Shown piece after piece: positions 1 through 6,540 of a DNA stretch of 39,486 bases (the first letter of the stretch is position 1; each line of letters starts with the position of its first letter). The notes beneath the pieces are model-generated. The model searched no databases, was not told the DNA's origin, and saw only the letters and a list, made by a program, of their open reading frames with translations. Origin of the DNA: Phycisphaerae bacterium. GTDB lineage: Bacteria; Planctomycetota; Phycisphaerae; SM23-33. The DNA lies in the NCBI GenBank assembly GCA_016782885.1, contig JADHXQ010000037.1, forward strand, positions 1-39,486, read 5' to 3'. Both the position numbers and the translations under genes were made by a program.

Positions 1-124
1 CCATCTGCTGCTGCGTCAGCCAGATCGTCTCGCCCTGAAAGCGGCATTGGATGCGCGTCTGCCCATCGGCGGTCTGGTAGAGCAGGAACTCGCCGTTTGA
101 ACTCGGATGTACAATATCAGCCAT
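1..124 (-). CDS. RhuM-family protein, N-terminal fragment (cut by window edge)
   Basis: Only the first 41 codons are present; the gene continues beyond position 1. The ATG lies at 122-124, with a strong GGGAGG ribosome site at 134-139, nine bases upstream. The visible protein has the pattern FLLYQTADGQTRIQCRF followed by ETIWLTQQQM. This matches the conserved opening of the RhuM (virulence protein RhuM / Fic-associated DNA-binding) family, where a short beta-rich segment precedes an HTH region. Members often sit in genomic islands, beside restriction-modification genes or as toxin-antitoxin-like orphans; their biochemical activity is poorly known. The family call is from memory of its N-terminal motif, and nothing of the C-terminal domain can be checked here. 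Confidence 0.7.
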   Translation of the reverse strand, partial: MADIVHPSSNGEFLLYQTADGQTRIQCRFQGETIWLTQQQM

Positions 125-183
125 AATCACTTACCTCCCTTCATTCCAGCCTGGGAGCATAACGACGTGGCAGCGGATCTTCT

Positions 184-275
184 ACCTTTGTGTTCTTGGT
201 TGATCTTTGTGCCCGAGTCCTTGCCGTTGTCGTAACACCCTTTCTCGCCGTTGCCGTTCTTTGTGACCTTTGTGG
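184..275. repeat. Intergenic 9-nt phased repeats (ACCTTTGTG-like)
   Basis: The 181 bases between the RhuM-like start and the end of leuA contain degenerate 9-nt units such as ACCTTTGTG (184-192), TTCTTTGTG (257-265) and ACCTTTGTG (266-274). On the minus strand they read as CACAAAGGT units. A similar array, with different bases at variable positions, lies at 16066-16092. No gene is seen here. Confidence 0.5.
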
Positions 276-305
276 CCAAGCCGTTCGCCGTGGCCGTCAG
301 TTATG

Positions 306-1997
306 TTATTCATCTTTCGCGTGGCGGTTGAGTCCGGCGACGATCGCCCGGACGGCGGCCTGGTCGATATTCGTGTCGCTGCCCACTCCGAAGAGCACCT
401 TGCCATCGTCGAATTCCAGCGGTACGTATGCCAGGGCGGTGGCGTTGGCGCCCTTTCCGACGGCCTGTTCGTGATAATCGTCAACCGCGAAGTGCGGCGC
501 GCCGAGTTTTTGCATGCAGTGTACGAACGCCGATACCGGTCCGTTTCCATCGGCGATGATCGTGCTCTCTTCACCGCGGACCTTCATGCGGACCTCGCCG
601 TGGATCTGCGTGGGGTCATCATCGTCCGGGCGGGGCCAATAGCCCATCAGTTCGTACGGGCCTTCGGGGTTGACGAATTCATCGTTGAATATCTCGTGGA
701 CTTCGCTGCTGGTGATTTCCCGTTTTACTTCTTCGGAGAACCGCTGGACGGCCCGCCCGATCTCCGGGTGCATTGCCTTGGGCGCCTCGATACCGTAATC
801 CTGCTCGAGCACCCATGCCACGCCGCCCTTGCCCGATTGGCTGTTGATGCGGATCAGGGATTCGTATTTCCTGCCCAGGTCGGCGGGGTCCACGTGCAGA
901 TAGGGTACGGCCCATCCGATTCCGAAACGTTCGGCCGACTTGTCCAGTTGCGCCATGCCCTTTCGTATCGCATCCTGGTGTGAACCGGAAAACGCGGTGA
1001 AGACGTACTCTCCGGAGTAGGGTTGCCTCGCCGGGATGGGCATGCCCGTCAGGCGTACGCTGGCCTCGGCGATCCGCGACAGCGACGAGAAGTCAAGGCC
1101 GGTATCCACGCCGCGCGAATGCAGATTGCACGCCAGTGTAACCAGGTCCACGTTGCCCGTTCGTTCACCGTGCCCGAACAGCGTGCCCTCGACTCTCTGG
1201 GCGCCCGCCAGCAGCGCCAGTTCGGTGGATGCAATCGCCATCCCCTGATCGTTGTGGCTGTGCAGCGAGATTATGACCTTCTCGGGGCTGGAGAACTTGC
1301 GGATGAACAGTTCTATCATGTCGGCGTAGTGGTTCGGCGGGCGGCGCTCGACGGTGGCGGGCAGGTTCAGGATCATCGGTTTGTCGACCGTGGCGTATCC
1401 CCACGTTTCGACCGCGGTCTCGCAGACTTCCACCGCGAAGTCCAGATCGGTGGCGGTGAACTCCTCGGGCGAGAACTCCAGGCGGATGTCGCTGTCGGGC
1501 ATGTCGTCAGCCAGGCGGCGCGAGAGGCCTATGGAATCGGCGACCATCTCGATCGTCTCGGCGCGCGAGAGACCGAAAACCTCTTCCATGTGCAGATCGG
1601 AAGTGGCTGCATACAAATGCACGATGCCCCTGGGCAGGCCCGCGATCGACTCGAACGTCCGCTCGACGAGGTGGCTGCGACACTGCGTCAGGGTCATTAT
1701 GTACACGTCGTCGGGTATGTGGTTTTCTTCGATCAGGCGGCGGACGAAGTCAAAGTCGTCCTGGCTGGCCGAGGGGAACGAAACTTCGATGTGCTTGAAC
1801 CCGATATTGCAGAGCATCAGGAAGTACTCGAGCTTCTGGTCGGGCAGCAGCGGATTGGGCAGGGCCTGGTTACCGTCGCGCAGGTCCACCGAGCACCATA
1901 TGGGGCTGCGGGTGACGGTCCGCGAGGGCCACTGGCGGTCCGGCAGATCGAAGCTGGGAGGCGGTATGTACTTCGGTATGTTCGTGTTATTTTCCAT
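306..1997 (-). CDS. leuA: 2-isopropylmalate synthase (leucine biosynthesis)
   Basis: The 563-residue product condenses 2-oxoisovalerate with acetyl-CoA to 2-isopropylmalate, the committed step of leucine synthesis in the cytoplasm. The TIM-barrel catalytic domain fills roughly residues 25-330. It carries the signature D38-LRDGNQ, the metal-binding HSHND at 246-250 and GHGERTGN at 275-282. The C-terminal part, about 425-560, matches the LeuA regulatory domain that binds leucine in the family. The length fits the long form of LeuA typical of actinobacteria and many other phyla, not the roughly 520-residue enterobacterial form. The ATG at 1997 has AGGA at 2006-2009 as ribosome site. The gene stands alone, and its 5' leader holds an apparent leucine attenuator (2019-2151), which supports both the function and the regulation. 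Enzyme identity is secure; feedback inhibition is inferred from the domain. Confidence 0.96.
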   Translation of the reverse strand: MENNTNIPKYIPPPSFDLPDRQWPSRTVTRSPIWCSVDLRDGNQALPNPLLPDQKLEYFLMLCNIGFKHIEVSFPSASQDDFDFVRRLIEENHIPDDVYIMTLTQCRSHLVERTFESIAGLPRGIVHLYAATSDLHMEEVFGLSRAETIEMVADSIGLSRRLADDMPDSDIRLEFSPEEFTATDLDFAVEVCETAVETWGYATVDKPMILNLPATVERRPPNHYADMIELFIRKFSSPEKVIISLHSHNDQGMAIASTELALLAGAQRVEGTLFGHGERTGNVDLVTLACNLHSRGVDTGLDFSSLSRIAEASVRLTGMPIPARQPYSGEYVFTAFSGSHQDAIRKGMAQLDKSAERFGIGWAVPYLHVDPADLGRKYESLIRINSQSGKGGVAWVLEQDYGIEAPKAMHPEIGRAVQRFSEEVKREITSSEVHEIFNDEFVNPEGPYELMGYWPRPDDDDPTQIHGEVRMKVRGEESTIIADGNGPVSAFVHCMQKLGAPHFAVDDYHEQAVGKGANATALAYVPLEFDDGKVLFGVGSDTNIDQAAVRAIVAGLNRHAKDE

Positions 1998-2018
1998 GAT
2001 GATGATCCTAACCTAATA

Positions 2019-2060
2019 CAACGGGCCCGGCAATCCGATACCGGATTGCCGGGCCCGTTG
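2019..2060 (-). terminator. Helix 3:4 of the leu attenuator, 19-bp perfect hairpin
   Basis: The arms at 2042-2060 and 2019-2037 are perfectly complementary over 19 bp and are separated by the 4-nt loop GTAT (minus strand). The stem is GC-rich. The sequence after it on the minus strand, TATTAGGTTAGG, is only mildly U-rich, so this is not a textbook intrinsic terminator. The hairpin ends nine bases before the leuA ribosome site, so it might also hinder ribosome loading. Its arm at 2042-2054 can pair instead with leader segment 2. Confidence 0.75.
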
Positions 2061-2148
2061 AAAATGTTCTTTCGGTGGAGCCCGCAATCCGTCAGCGCAG
2101 AAGTAGCCCGAGCAATAATAGCAGGCTCAAGCTGTTTCGCTGACGGAT
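2019..2148 (-). promoter_or_regulatory. Leucine attenuator with mutually exclusive helices
   Basis: Three helices can be read directly on the minus-strand transcript. Helix 1:2 pairs 2138-2148 with 2087-2097 (11 bp, perfect). Helix 2:3 pairs 2080-2091 with 2042-2054 (12 bp with one bulged G at 2050). Helix 3:4 is the 19-bp hairpin 2019-2060. Segment 1 lies at the start of the leader peptide and segment 2 begins at its stop codon, with the leucine codons between. A ribosome stalled on uncharged leucine tRNA would cover segment 1, free segment 2 to pair with 3 and so prevent 3:4. Fast translation would let 3:4 form and reduce leuA expression. The geometry is seen in the sequence; the mechanism is inferred from known leu/his/trp attenuators. 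Confidence 0.85.
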
Positions 2149-2151
2149 CAT
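2092..2151 (-). CDS. leuL: Leucine leader peptide (19 residues)
   Basis: This short ORF reads MIRQRNSLSLLLLLGLLLR and then TGA. Nine of 19 residues are leucine, eight of them within nine codons. The nine leucine codons are TTG, CTG, CTA, TTA, TTG, CTC, CTA, CTT and CTG, so all six synonymous codons occur. That is unusual for expression optimisation but suits a sensor of total leucyl-tRNA charging. The ORF begins about 27 nt after the predicted transcription start. Its ribosome site is weak (AAGAAAG about 8-10 bases upstream). Its ends overlap segments 1 and 2 of the attenuator. There is no similarity to judge from other than the leucine run, position and folding; together these make the call strong. 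Confidence 0.85.
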   Translation of the reverse strand: MIRQRNSLSLLLLLGLLLR

Positions 2152-2184
2152 GGTATTGTAAGCTTTCTTGGCTCTTCTGATTTT

Positions 2185-2213
2185 ATTATCGGTCTTTGGG
2201 GCGGCCATAGCAA
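2185..2213 (-). promoter_or_regulatory. Promoter of the leuL-leuA transcript
   Basis: On the minus strand the -35 box TTGCTA (2208-2213) and the -10 box GATAAT (2185-2190) are separated by exactly 17 bases. The start point should fall near 2178, giving a short leader before leuL. Both boxes are close to the sigma70 consensus. Confidence 0.7.
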
Positions 2214-2270
2214 GTCGGCAGCACGATTTTTCTGCACCCGACCAACAACAATCCGCCATCGCCATCGGCG

Positions 2271-2311
2271 TTTAGCGGCGACGCAGTCGCCGTTCGCCGT
2301 TTGTCGCTAAA
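2271..2311 (-). terminator. Structured region downstream of the kinase gene, weak terminator candidate
   Basis: The outer arms TTTAGCG (2271-2277) and CGCTAAA (2305-2311) enclose a tight inner hairpin, GGCGAC-GCA-GTCGCC (2277-2291). It lies 28 bases past the kinase stop. No T-run follows on the minus strand, so the terminator role is only a suggestion. Confidence 0.3.
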
Positions 2312-2317
2312 TCGTTA

Positions 2318-2351
2318 TTGATCACTGAGCCGTTGTCGTCACTGATCACTG
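2318..2351. repeat. 7-nt phased repeat at the end of the kinase gene
   Basis: On the minus strand, CCAGTGATCAGTGACG at the gene end and TCAGTGATCAA a little further on are built from CAGTGAT-like heptads. The last codons of the kinase gene (AGT GAT CAG TGA) are made of this repeat. A related unit, TGATCAGTAATCAGTGA, forms the stop of the GH27 gene at 20564. Confidence 0.5.
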
Positions 2352-5300
2352 GCCTTTTCCGCATCATATTTCTTCCAGAACTCCTCGGGCTTCAAGCGAT
2401 GATCCCATCTAATCCCGATCTGCCGGATACTTTTCATGTTCCTGATAATCTCGATGCCCTTGGTGATATTCTTCGGTGTGAAGTGGAATTTCTCAAGCAT
2501 CATTCCCCGCAGAGCGCTCAGATCGCTCACGCCGGCGTCGACAATATTCAGTTCTGTCAGCACCATGCCCTCGATACCCTTCAAACTCGTCAGCAAGGAA
2601 CAACCAGACAGATTCAGGCTGGCCAGCGGCATGCCCTCGATACCCCTCAAACTCGTCAGCTCCGAACATTCCTGCAGGGTCAGGGTAACCAAAGGCGCCC
2701 CCTCGAGGCCTTTCAAACTCGACAGAGAGTGACACCTATCCAGGTTCAGGCTGGTCAGCTTCATCCCCTTCAGTGGAGTCAGGTCGCTGATGGCGGTTCC
2801 GGAGCATTGCAGGGAAGTCAGGGGCATGCCCTCAATTCCCCTCAAACTCGTCAGCAAGGAACAACCCCGCAAGTCCAGGTTTGTCAGTTTCATGCCCTCC
2901 AGGACCGAAAGGTCGCCTCGAAGCGACCTGCAACCTTCCAAGGACAGCCCATTAATCAATGGCATGCCCTCGATACCCTGCAAACTCCTCAATGATGCAC
3001 AACCTTCCATGGTCAGCCCGGTCAGCTTCATGCCCTTGAGGGCATTCAAATTCGTCAGCCCCGAACAATTATACATATCCAGTCTACCGGTCAGCTTCAT
3101 CCCCTCGATGCCTTTCAAACTCGCCAACGAGGAACAATGATACAGGCTCATGCTGGTCAACTTCATCCCCTCGATACCTTTCAAACTCGTCAGCGCCCCG
3201 CAACGATACAGATTCAGTTCGGTCAGCTTCATTCCCTTCAGCGGCGTCAGGTCCGTAACTCTCGTTCCTGAGAAGTTTAGAGAAACCAGCGGCATGCCCT
3301 TCAGGGGGCGCAGGTCGCTGATGCGGGTATGCGAACAGTCTAAGAAAGTCAGCGGCATGCCTCTCAGCGGGCCCAAGTCGCCAACGGAAGTTTTTGAACA
3401 CTTAAACGACGTCAGGTACATACCTCTGAACGGATCGAGCCACCGGACGGCCTGTCCACCAAGACTTATCCCCGTGATGGTCCCTTTCTCGATCGTGAAA
3501 CCAACCGACATGTCGCTCCCGTAAATCTCTTTCAACTTCACCTCGAGCTTCTGTGTCTGCTCCGTCGCGGGCAGCGACTGAATTGACGCACGAAGGCTTT
3601 CAAATTCCAGACAGTCCTTCGCCCGCGACAACTTATCCTTTATCTCGGAGTGACGCACGGGAGGGGTCGTGGCGTCCGTCTTCATCAGCTCCGCGGATTT
3701 CTCATATGCCTTCACCGCCCGCACGTAGCGCCGGGCGTCTGCCAGCGCATCGCCCGCGGCGACGAGACTTCGCCAGTCGTCGTTGGCCTCTGCTCCGTCG
3801 ACCAGCGTATCAGCCCTGGTCACGTCACCGGCCACCGTCAGCACGCGGGAGAGAAACACCTTCGAAGGGTTGTGGCTCGGGTCCAGGCGGATCGCTTCGT
3901 CGAGGTGTTTCCGCGCGGTGGTGAAGTCCCTCTTTTCGAAGGCCACTACACCCATCGCATAGGGTCCCCACGGGCCGGCGGGCATGATCTCAGTTGCGGT
4001 ATCCGCGCGCACGTCCGCCTCGGCGAAACGCCCCTGCTCGGCGGCGCGAATGGCCTGCCCGGCCAGAGATTCCGACGCCGCAAGGGCGGTCGCCCGCTGC
4101 TTGTCGCGGGCATCCTGAGCGACTTGACGCTCCGTAACCGCCCGCTGCTCACCGCTGATCGCACGCTGCATCGCCCCGGTCACGCGGATAAACGCGACGG
4201 AAACCACTGCTGTCAGGATCACGCCCGCAGCCGCAACGGCAACGCTGATCCCCCTATTGCGTTTGACAAGCTTTACCAGCGCCTGGGCGAACGTGTCCGG
4301 GGCGGCGGATACGGAGCGCCCTTCGAGGTACAGGCTTATGTCTCGCTGCAAGTCGGGGACTGAGGCGTAGCGTTTCCCGCGGTATTTCGCCAGGCATTTC
4401 ATCGCGACGGCAGACAATTCGCGAGGAACGTTTCGATCCGGCGTGCGACGCTCGGGCGGGTGGATATCACCTGCGACGACTTTATCCATTATCACCCGGG
4501 CGGTTTGGCCCTCGACGGGGAGTTTCAGTGTCAGGATGTTGTACAGGATCGCCCCCAGCGAGTAGATGTCCGAGCGGTGATCGATCTTGTCGTGCTGGCC
4601 CAATGCCTGCTCGGGAGGCATGTAAGACGGCGACCCCATCGCCGCCCCAACGATTGTGTGCAGTGCGGGTGAGTTCGTGTCCTGGCGATTGGATTGAACG
4701 GTATCTTCATCTTCGTCGCGCCCGAGGATCCTCGCTATCCCCCAGTCCATGACAAGCACCTCGCCGAAGTCGCCGACCATGATGTTGGCCGGTTTGAGGT
4801 CGCGGTGGACCACACCGCGCGAATGCGCAAACGCCACACCGTCGCATACCTTCAGGAAGATCCCGAGCAGTTCGCTTAGCGAGTGGGTCTCCTCGCCGTC
4901 GCGGGCTGCGGCCAGGATCTCGGCCAGAGATCGACCCTTTACCAGTTTCATCGTAAAGTAGATAGCGCCCTGTTCGTCCCGCCCGAGTTCGTGGACGGGG
5001 ACGATGTTGGGATGTTCGAGCTGCGCGGTGACCTGGGCCTCCTCGACGAATCGCGCGAGCTGCTTGGCATGCCCCGCGGCCGTCGGCAGCATGCGCTTCA
5101 TCGCCACTTCGCGTCGCGTGTTATGCTCGACGCACAAAACGATCTCGCCCATCCCGCCTTTACCGATAGTCTCCCGTTCAGCGTATCGTCCCGCCCCGCA
5201 ATCGCGCAAATCTGACTCGACCGAACCATCCCCCGCCGGATGCACCATATGCTGGGCGTCGACAACAGTCGGAATATCCCCCGCAGCCGCAGTGGTCGTC

Positions 5301-5458
5301 GTGTCGCCCAACGATTCGGCGGGAGCGGCCAGGGGAATCGGAATCTCGGCGCCGCAACCGGCGCAGAGCAACCGTCCATCTTCGTTTGGCCTCAGGCCTG
5401 CCGAAAGATCGGCCGCCTGACCGCACGCCGGACAAACCAAGCTGAATCCATCTGTCAT
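2339..5458 (-). CDS. Membrane Ser/Thr protein kinase with N-terminal zinc ribbon and C-terminal leucine-rich repeats
   Basis: This is a bacterial PknB-type kinase of about 1039 residues. From the ATG at 5458: a zinc ribbon with CPAC (Cys9, Cys12) and CAGC (Cys32, Cys35); a kinase domain at about 91-380 with glycine loop GKGGMG (99-104), lysine 121, HRDLKPAN (218-225), a DWG in place of DFG (Asp238) and the activation-segment motif GSPSYMPPEQ; one membrane helix at about 404-427; a helical stretch, then TPR-like helices at about 470-580; and some 15 leucine-rich repeats of about 24 residues (GMKLTSLNL..C..LTSLKGIE) to the end. The kinase should face the cytoplasm and the LRR array the envelope side, so it may sense an outside ligand. 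A TTG at 5476 in the same frame is possible, but GGGAG sits properly spaced before the ATG. Kinase function is secure; substrates and ligand are unknown. Confidence 0.92.
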   Translation of the reverse strand: MTDGFSLVCPACGQAADLSAGLRPNEDGRLLCAGCGAEIPIPLAAPAESLGDTTTTAAAGDIPTVVDAQHMVHPAGDGSVESDLRDCGAGRYAERETIGKGGMGEIVLCVEHNTRREVAMKRMLPTAAGHAKQLARFVEEAQVTAQLEHPNIVPVHELGRDEQGAIYFTMKLVKGRSLAEILAAARDGEETHSLSELLGIFLKVCDGVAFAHSRGVVHRDLKPANIMVGDFGEVLVMDWGIARILGRDEDEDTVQSNRQDTNSPALHTIVGAAMGSPSYMPPEQALGQHDKIDHRSDIYSLGAILYNILTLKLPVEGQTARVIMDKVVAGDIHPPERRTPDRNVPRELSAVAMKCLAKYRGKRYASVPDLQRDISLYLEGRSVSAAPDTFAQALVKLVKRNRGISVAVAAAGVILTAVVSVAFIRVTGAMQRAISGEQRAVTERQVAQDARDKQRATALAASESLAGQAIRAAEQGRFAEADVRADTATEIMPAGPWGPYAMGVVAFEKRDFTTARKHLDEAIRLDPSHNPSKVFLSRVLTVAGDVTRADTLVDGAEANDDWRSLVAAGDALADARRYVRAVKAYEKSAELMKTDATTPPVRHSEIKDKLSRAKDCLEFESLRASIQSLPATEQTQKLEVKLKEIYGSDMSVGFTIEKGTITGISLGGQAVRWLDPFRGMYLTSFKCSKTSVGDLGPLRGMPLTFLDCSHTRISDLRPLKGMPLVSLNFSGTRVTDLTPLKGMKLTELNLYRCGALTSLKGIEGMKLTSMSLYHCSSLASLKGIEGMKLTGRLDMYNCSGLTNLNALKGMKLTGLTMEGCASLRSLQGIEGMPLINGLSLEGCRSLRGDLSVLEGMKLTNLDLRGCSLLTSLRGIEGMPLTSLQCSGTAISDLTPLKGMKLTSLNLDRCHSLSSLKGLEGAPLVTLTLQECSELTSLRGIEGMPLASLNLSGCSLLTSLKGIEGMVLTELNIVDAGVSDLSALRGMMLEKFHFTPKNITKGIEIIRNMKSIRQIGIRWDHRLKPEEFWKKYDAEKASDQ

Positions 5459-5591
5459 GACCCGTTTCGCTCCCAACCGGCATATGCACCCACGCTGCGA
5501 CCACTGCGAGCCTTGCGAATGATTCTATCGGTGTTCCCGGGCGAACTCAACGGTTTTCCGTTCCTGGCAAGCCTTACCAGGCAAGAAGGCC

Positions 5592-5634
5592 CAAAAAAGA
5601 AGCAGGTGATCCGCTGTGTGTCGGATCACCTGCT
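5592..5634 (-). terminator. Rho-independent terminator of the HTH/pseudo-receiver gene
   Basis: On the minus strand a 13-bp perfect stem (arms 5622-5634 and 5601-5613, 8-nt loop) is followed by TCTTTTTT. It lies about 140 bases after the stop of the gene at 5773-6381 and before the kinase start. The rest of the 314-base gap 5459-5772 shows no gene. Confidence 0.85.
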
Positions 5635-5772
5635 CTCTGCTCCCGTAGGCGTGGCTGCAATTTCAGTCGCCAACGGGCGTCCACTGCACTCACCTGTATT
5701 CGAGAGCGCCCTCGGCCCGTCATCGCTTTCGCGTGACACCTCCAGCCGGCCGGGGCACTTACTGTTCTCGAA

Positions 5773-6381
5773 TCAGGTGACAAGATTCATCGTGTTTTCT
5801 ATGACCTCAGCGAGATCTAACGCTGTGTAAGGGGCGCCCAGACAGCGGTCGAATCCGTTTGAAAGCAGTTTCTCTCGTTTTCTCGGTGTCAAATTAGCCG
5901 CTACCGCAAACAGCTTCGTGCCTTTCAGCAGATCGTGATCTTTGATGCTCCGGGCGATTTCCACGGATTTGCATGCGGTCATCCCGTTGGCCAGCGCGAT
6001 AACAATCACGTGCGGAAGGATCTCGCGTGCGGCCAGTCCGGCGTCGAAACAGGTAGCGGCGGTGCGGACTTCGCAGTTCAGCATTCCGGAAAGCTTGCCC
6101 GACAATCTTTTGGGGGCTTTCGAGTCGAAAACGAGCACTGCTCTTGTCGCACCGTCAAGTGCGTCCATGGGCATGTCGTTTTCCTTCATGAAGGCCGCGA
6201 GTTGGTCCATCGGTATTCGCCTGTCGCGGCTTCCGGGTATGCGATATCCGCGCAACTTGCCGGTATCGAACCACTTGGTGACGGTTCGAGCGGCTACGTG
6301 GCAGATGCTCGCTACCTGTCCGGTAGTAAGAACCGTTTTACAGGCCGACGGATGTTGTGTAGTTTCAGACACGGTTGTCAC
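5773..6381 (-). CDS. Excisionase/MerR-type HTH protein with degenerate response-regulator receiver domain
   Basis: The 202-residue protein starts at GTG 6381, with GAGG six bases before it. Residues 16-66 form a helix-turn-helix of the excisionase (HTH_17, BldC-like) type: VLTTGQVASICHVAARTVTKWF, then a short wing ending in RRIPMDQL. Residues 80-197 have the alternating beta/alpha pattern of a CheY-like receiver. The acidic pocket is reduced to VLVFDS, the phospho-acceptor Asp is replaced by Ala129 (PHVIVIALANG) and the conserved Lys before Pro is Ala183. It therefore probably does not take part in normal phosphotransfer and may respond to a ligand or a partner instead. It is divergent from the helicase gene, with 159 bases between them. 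A transcription-factor role is inferred from the HTH; targets are unknown. Confidence 0.8.
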   Translation of the reverse strand: MTTVSETTQHPSACKTVLTTGQVASICHVAARTVTKWFDTGKLRGYRIPGSRDRRIPMDQLAAFMKENDMPMDALDGATRAVLVFDSKAPKRLSGKLSGMLNCEVRTAATCFDAGLAAREILPHVIVIALANGMTACKSVEIARSIKDHDLLKGTKLFAVAANLTPRKREKLLSNGFDRCLGAPYTALDLAEVIENTMNLVT

Positions 6382-6540
6382 TTAGCACCTCGCCCACTGG
6401 GTTTCATCGGCCTGTCGAGGTCCGGTATTGAATTGCGCGCAAGTATTTCTGCATGTTGTCTGCTGGTGATGGTATCGCCGCGTGAGTCGGGGTATAGTGT
6501 GTGAGTTTTCGGACCGGAATGGAGCGCGAAGGAGCACCGT

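Noticed and set aside
2019..2060. The 19-bp hairpin as the terminator of the kinase gene
   Set aside because: It is about 280 bases past the kinase stop and lies after the leuL promoter and leader. Its arm pairs with the leader, so it belongs to leuA regulation.
1023..2180. Long plus-strand frame opposite leuA and its leader
   Set aside because: It is a shadow of leuA; no ribosome site and no domain. The opposite strand explains the sequence fully, including the leucine leader.
2839..3290. Regular spacing in the LRR part as a CRISPR-like array
   Set aside because: The periodicity is the codon-level repeat of the leucine-rich units in an intact reading frame, not direct repeats with unrelated spacers.
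4714..4760. DWG in place of DFG in the kinase as a sign of inactivity
   Set aside because: DWG is common in planctomycete and related PknB-type kinases, and the metal-binding Asp, Lys121 and HRD motif are all present.
5459..5476. Upstream TTG start for the kinase
   Set aside because: The GGGAG ribosome site lies within that extension and is spaced correctly only for the ATG at 5458.
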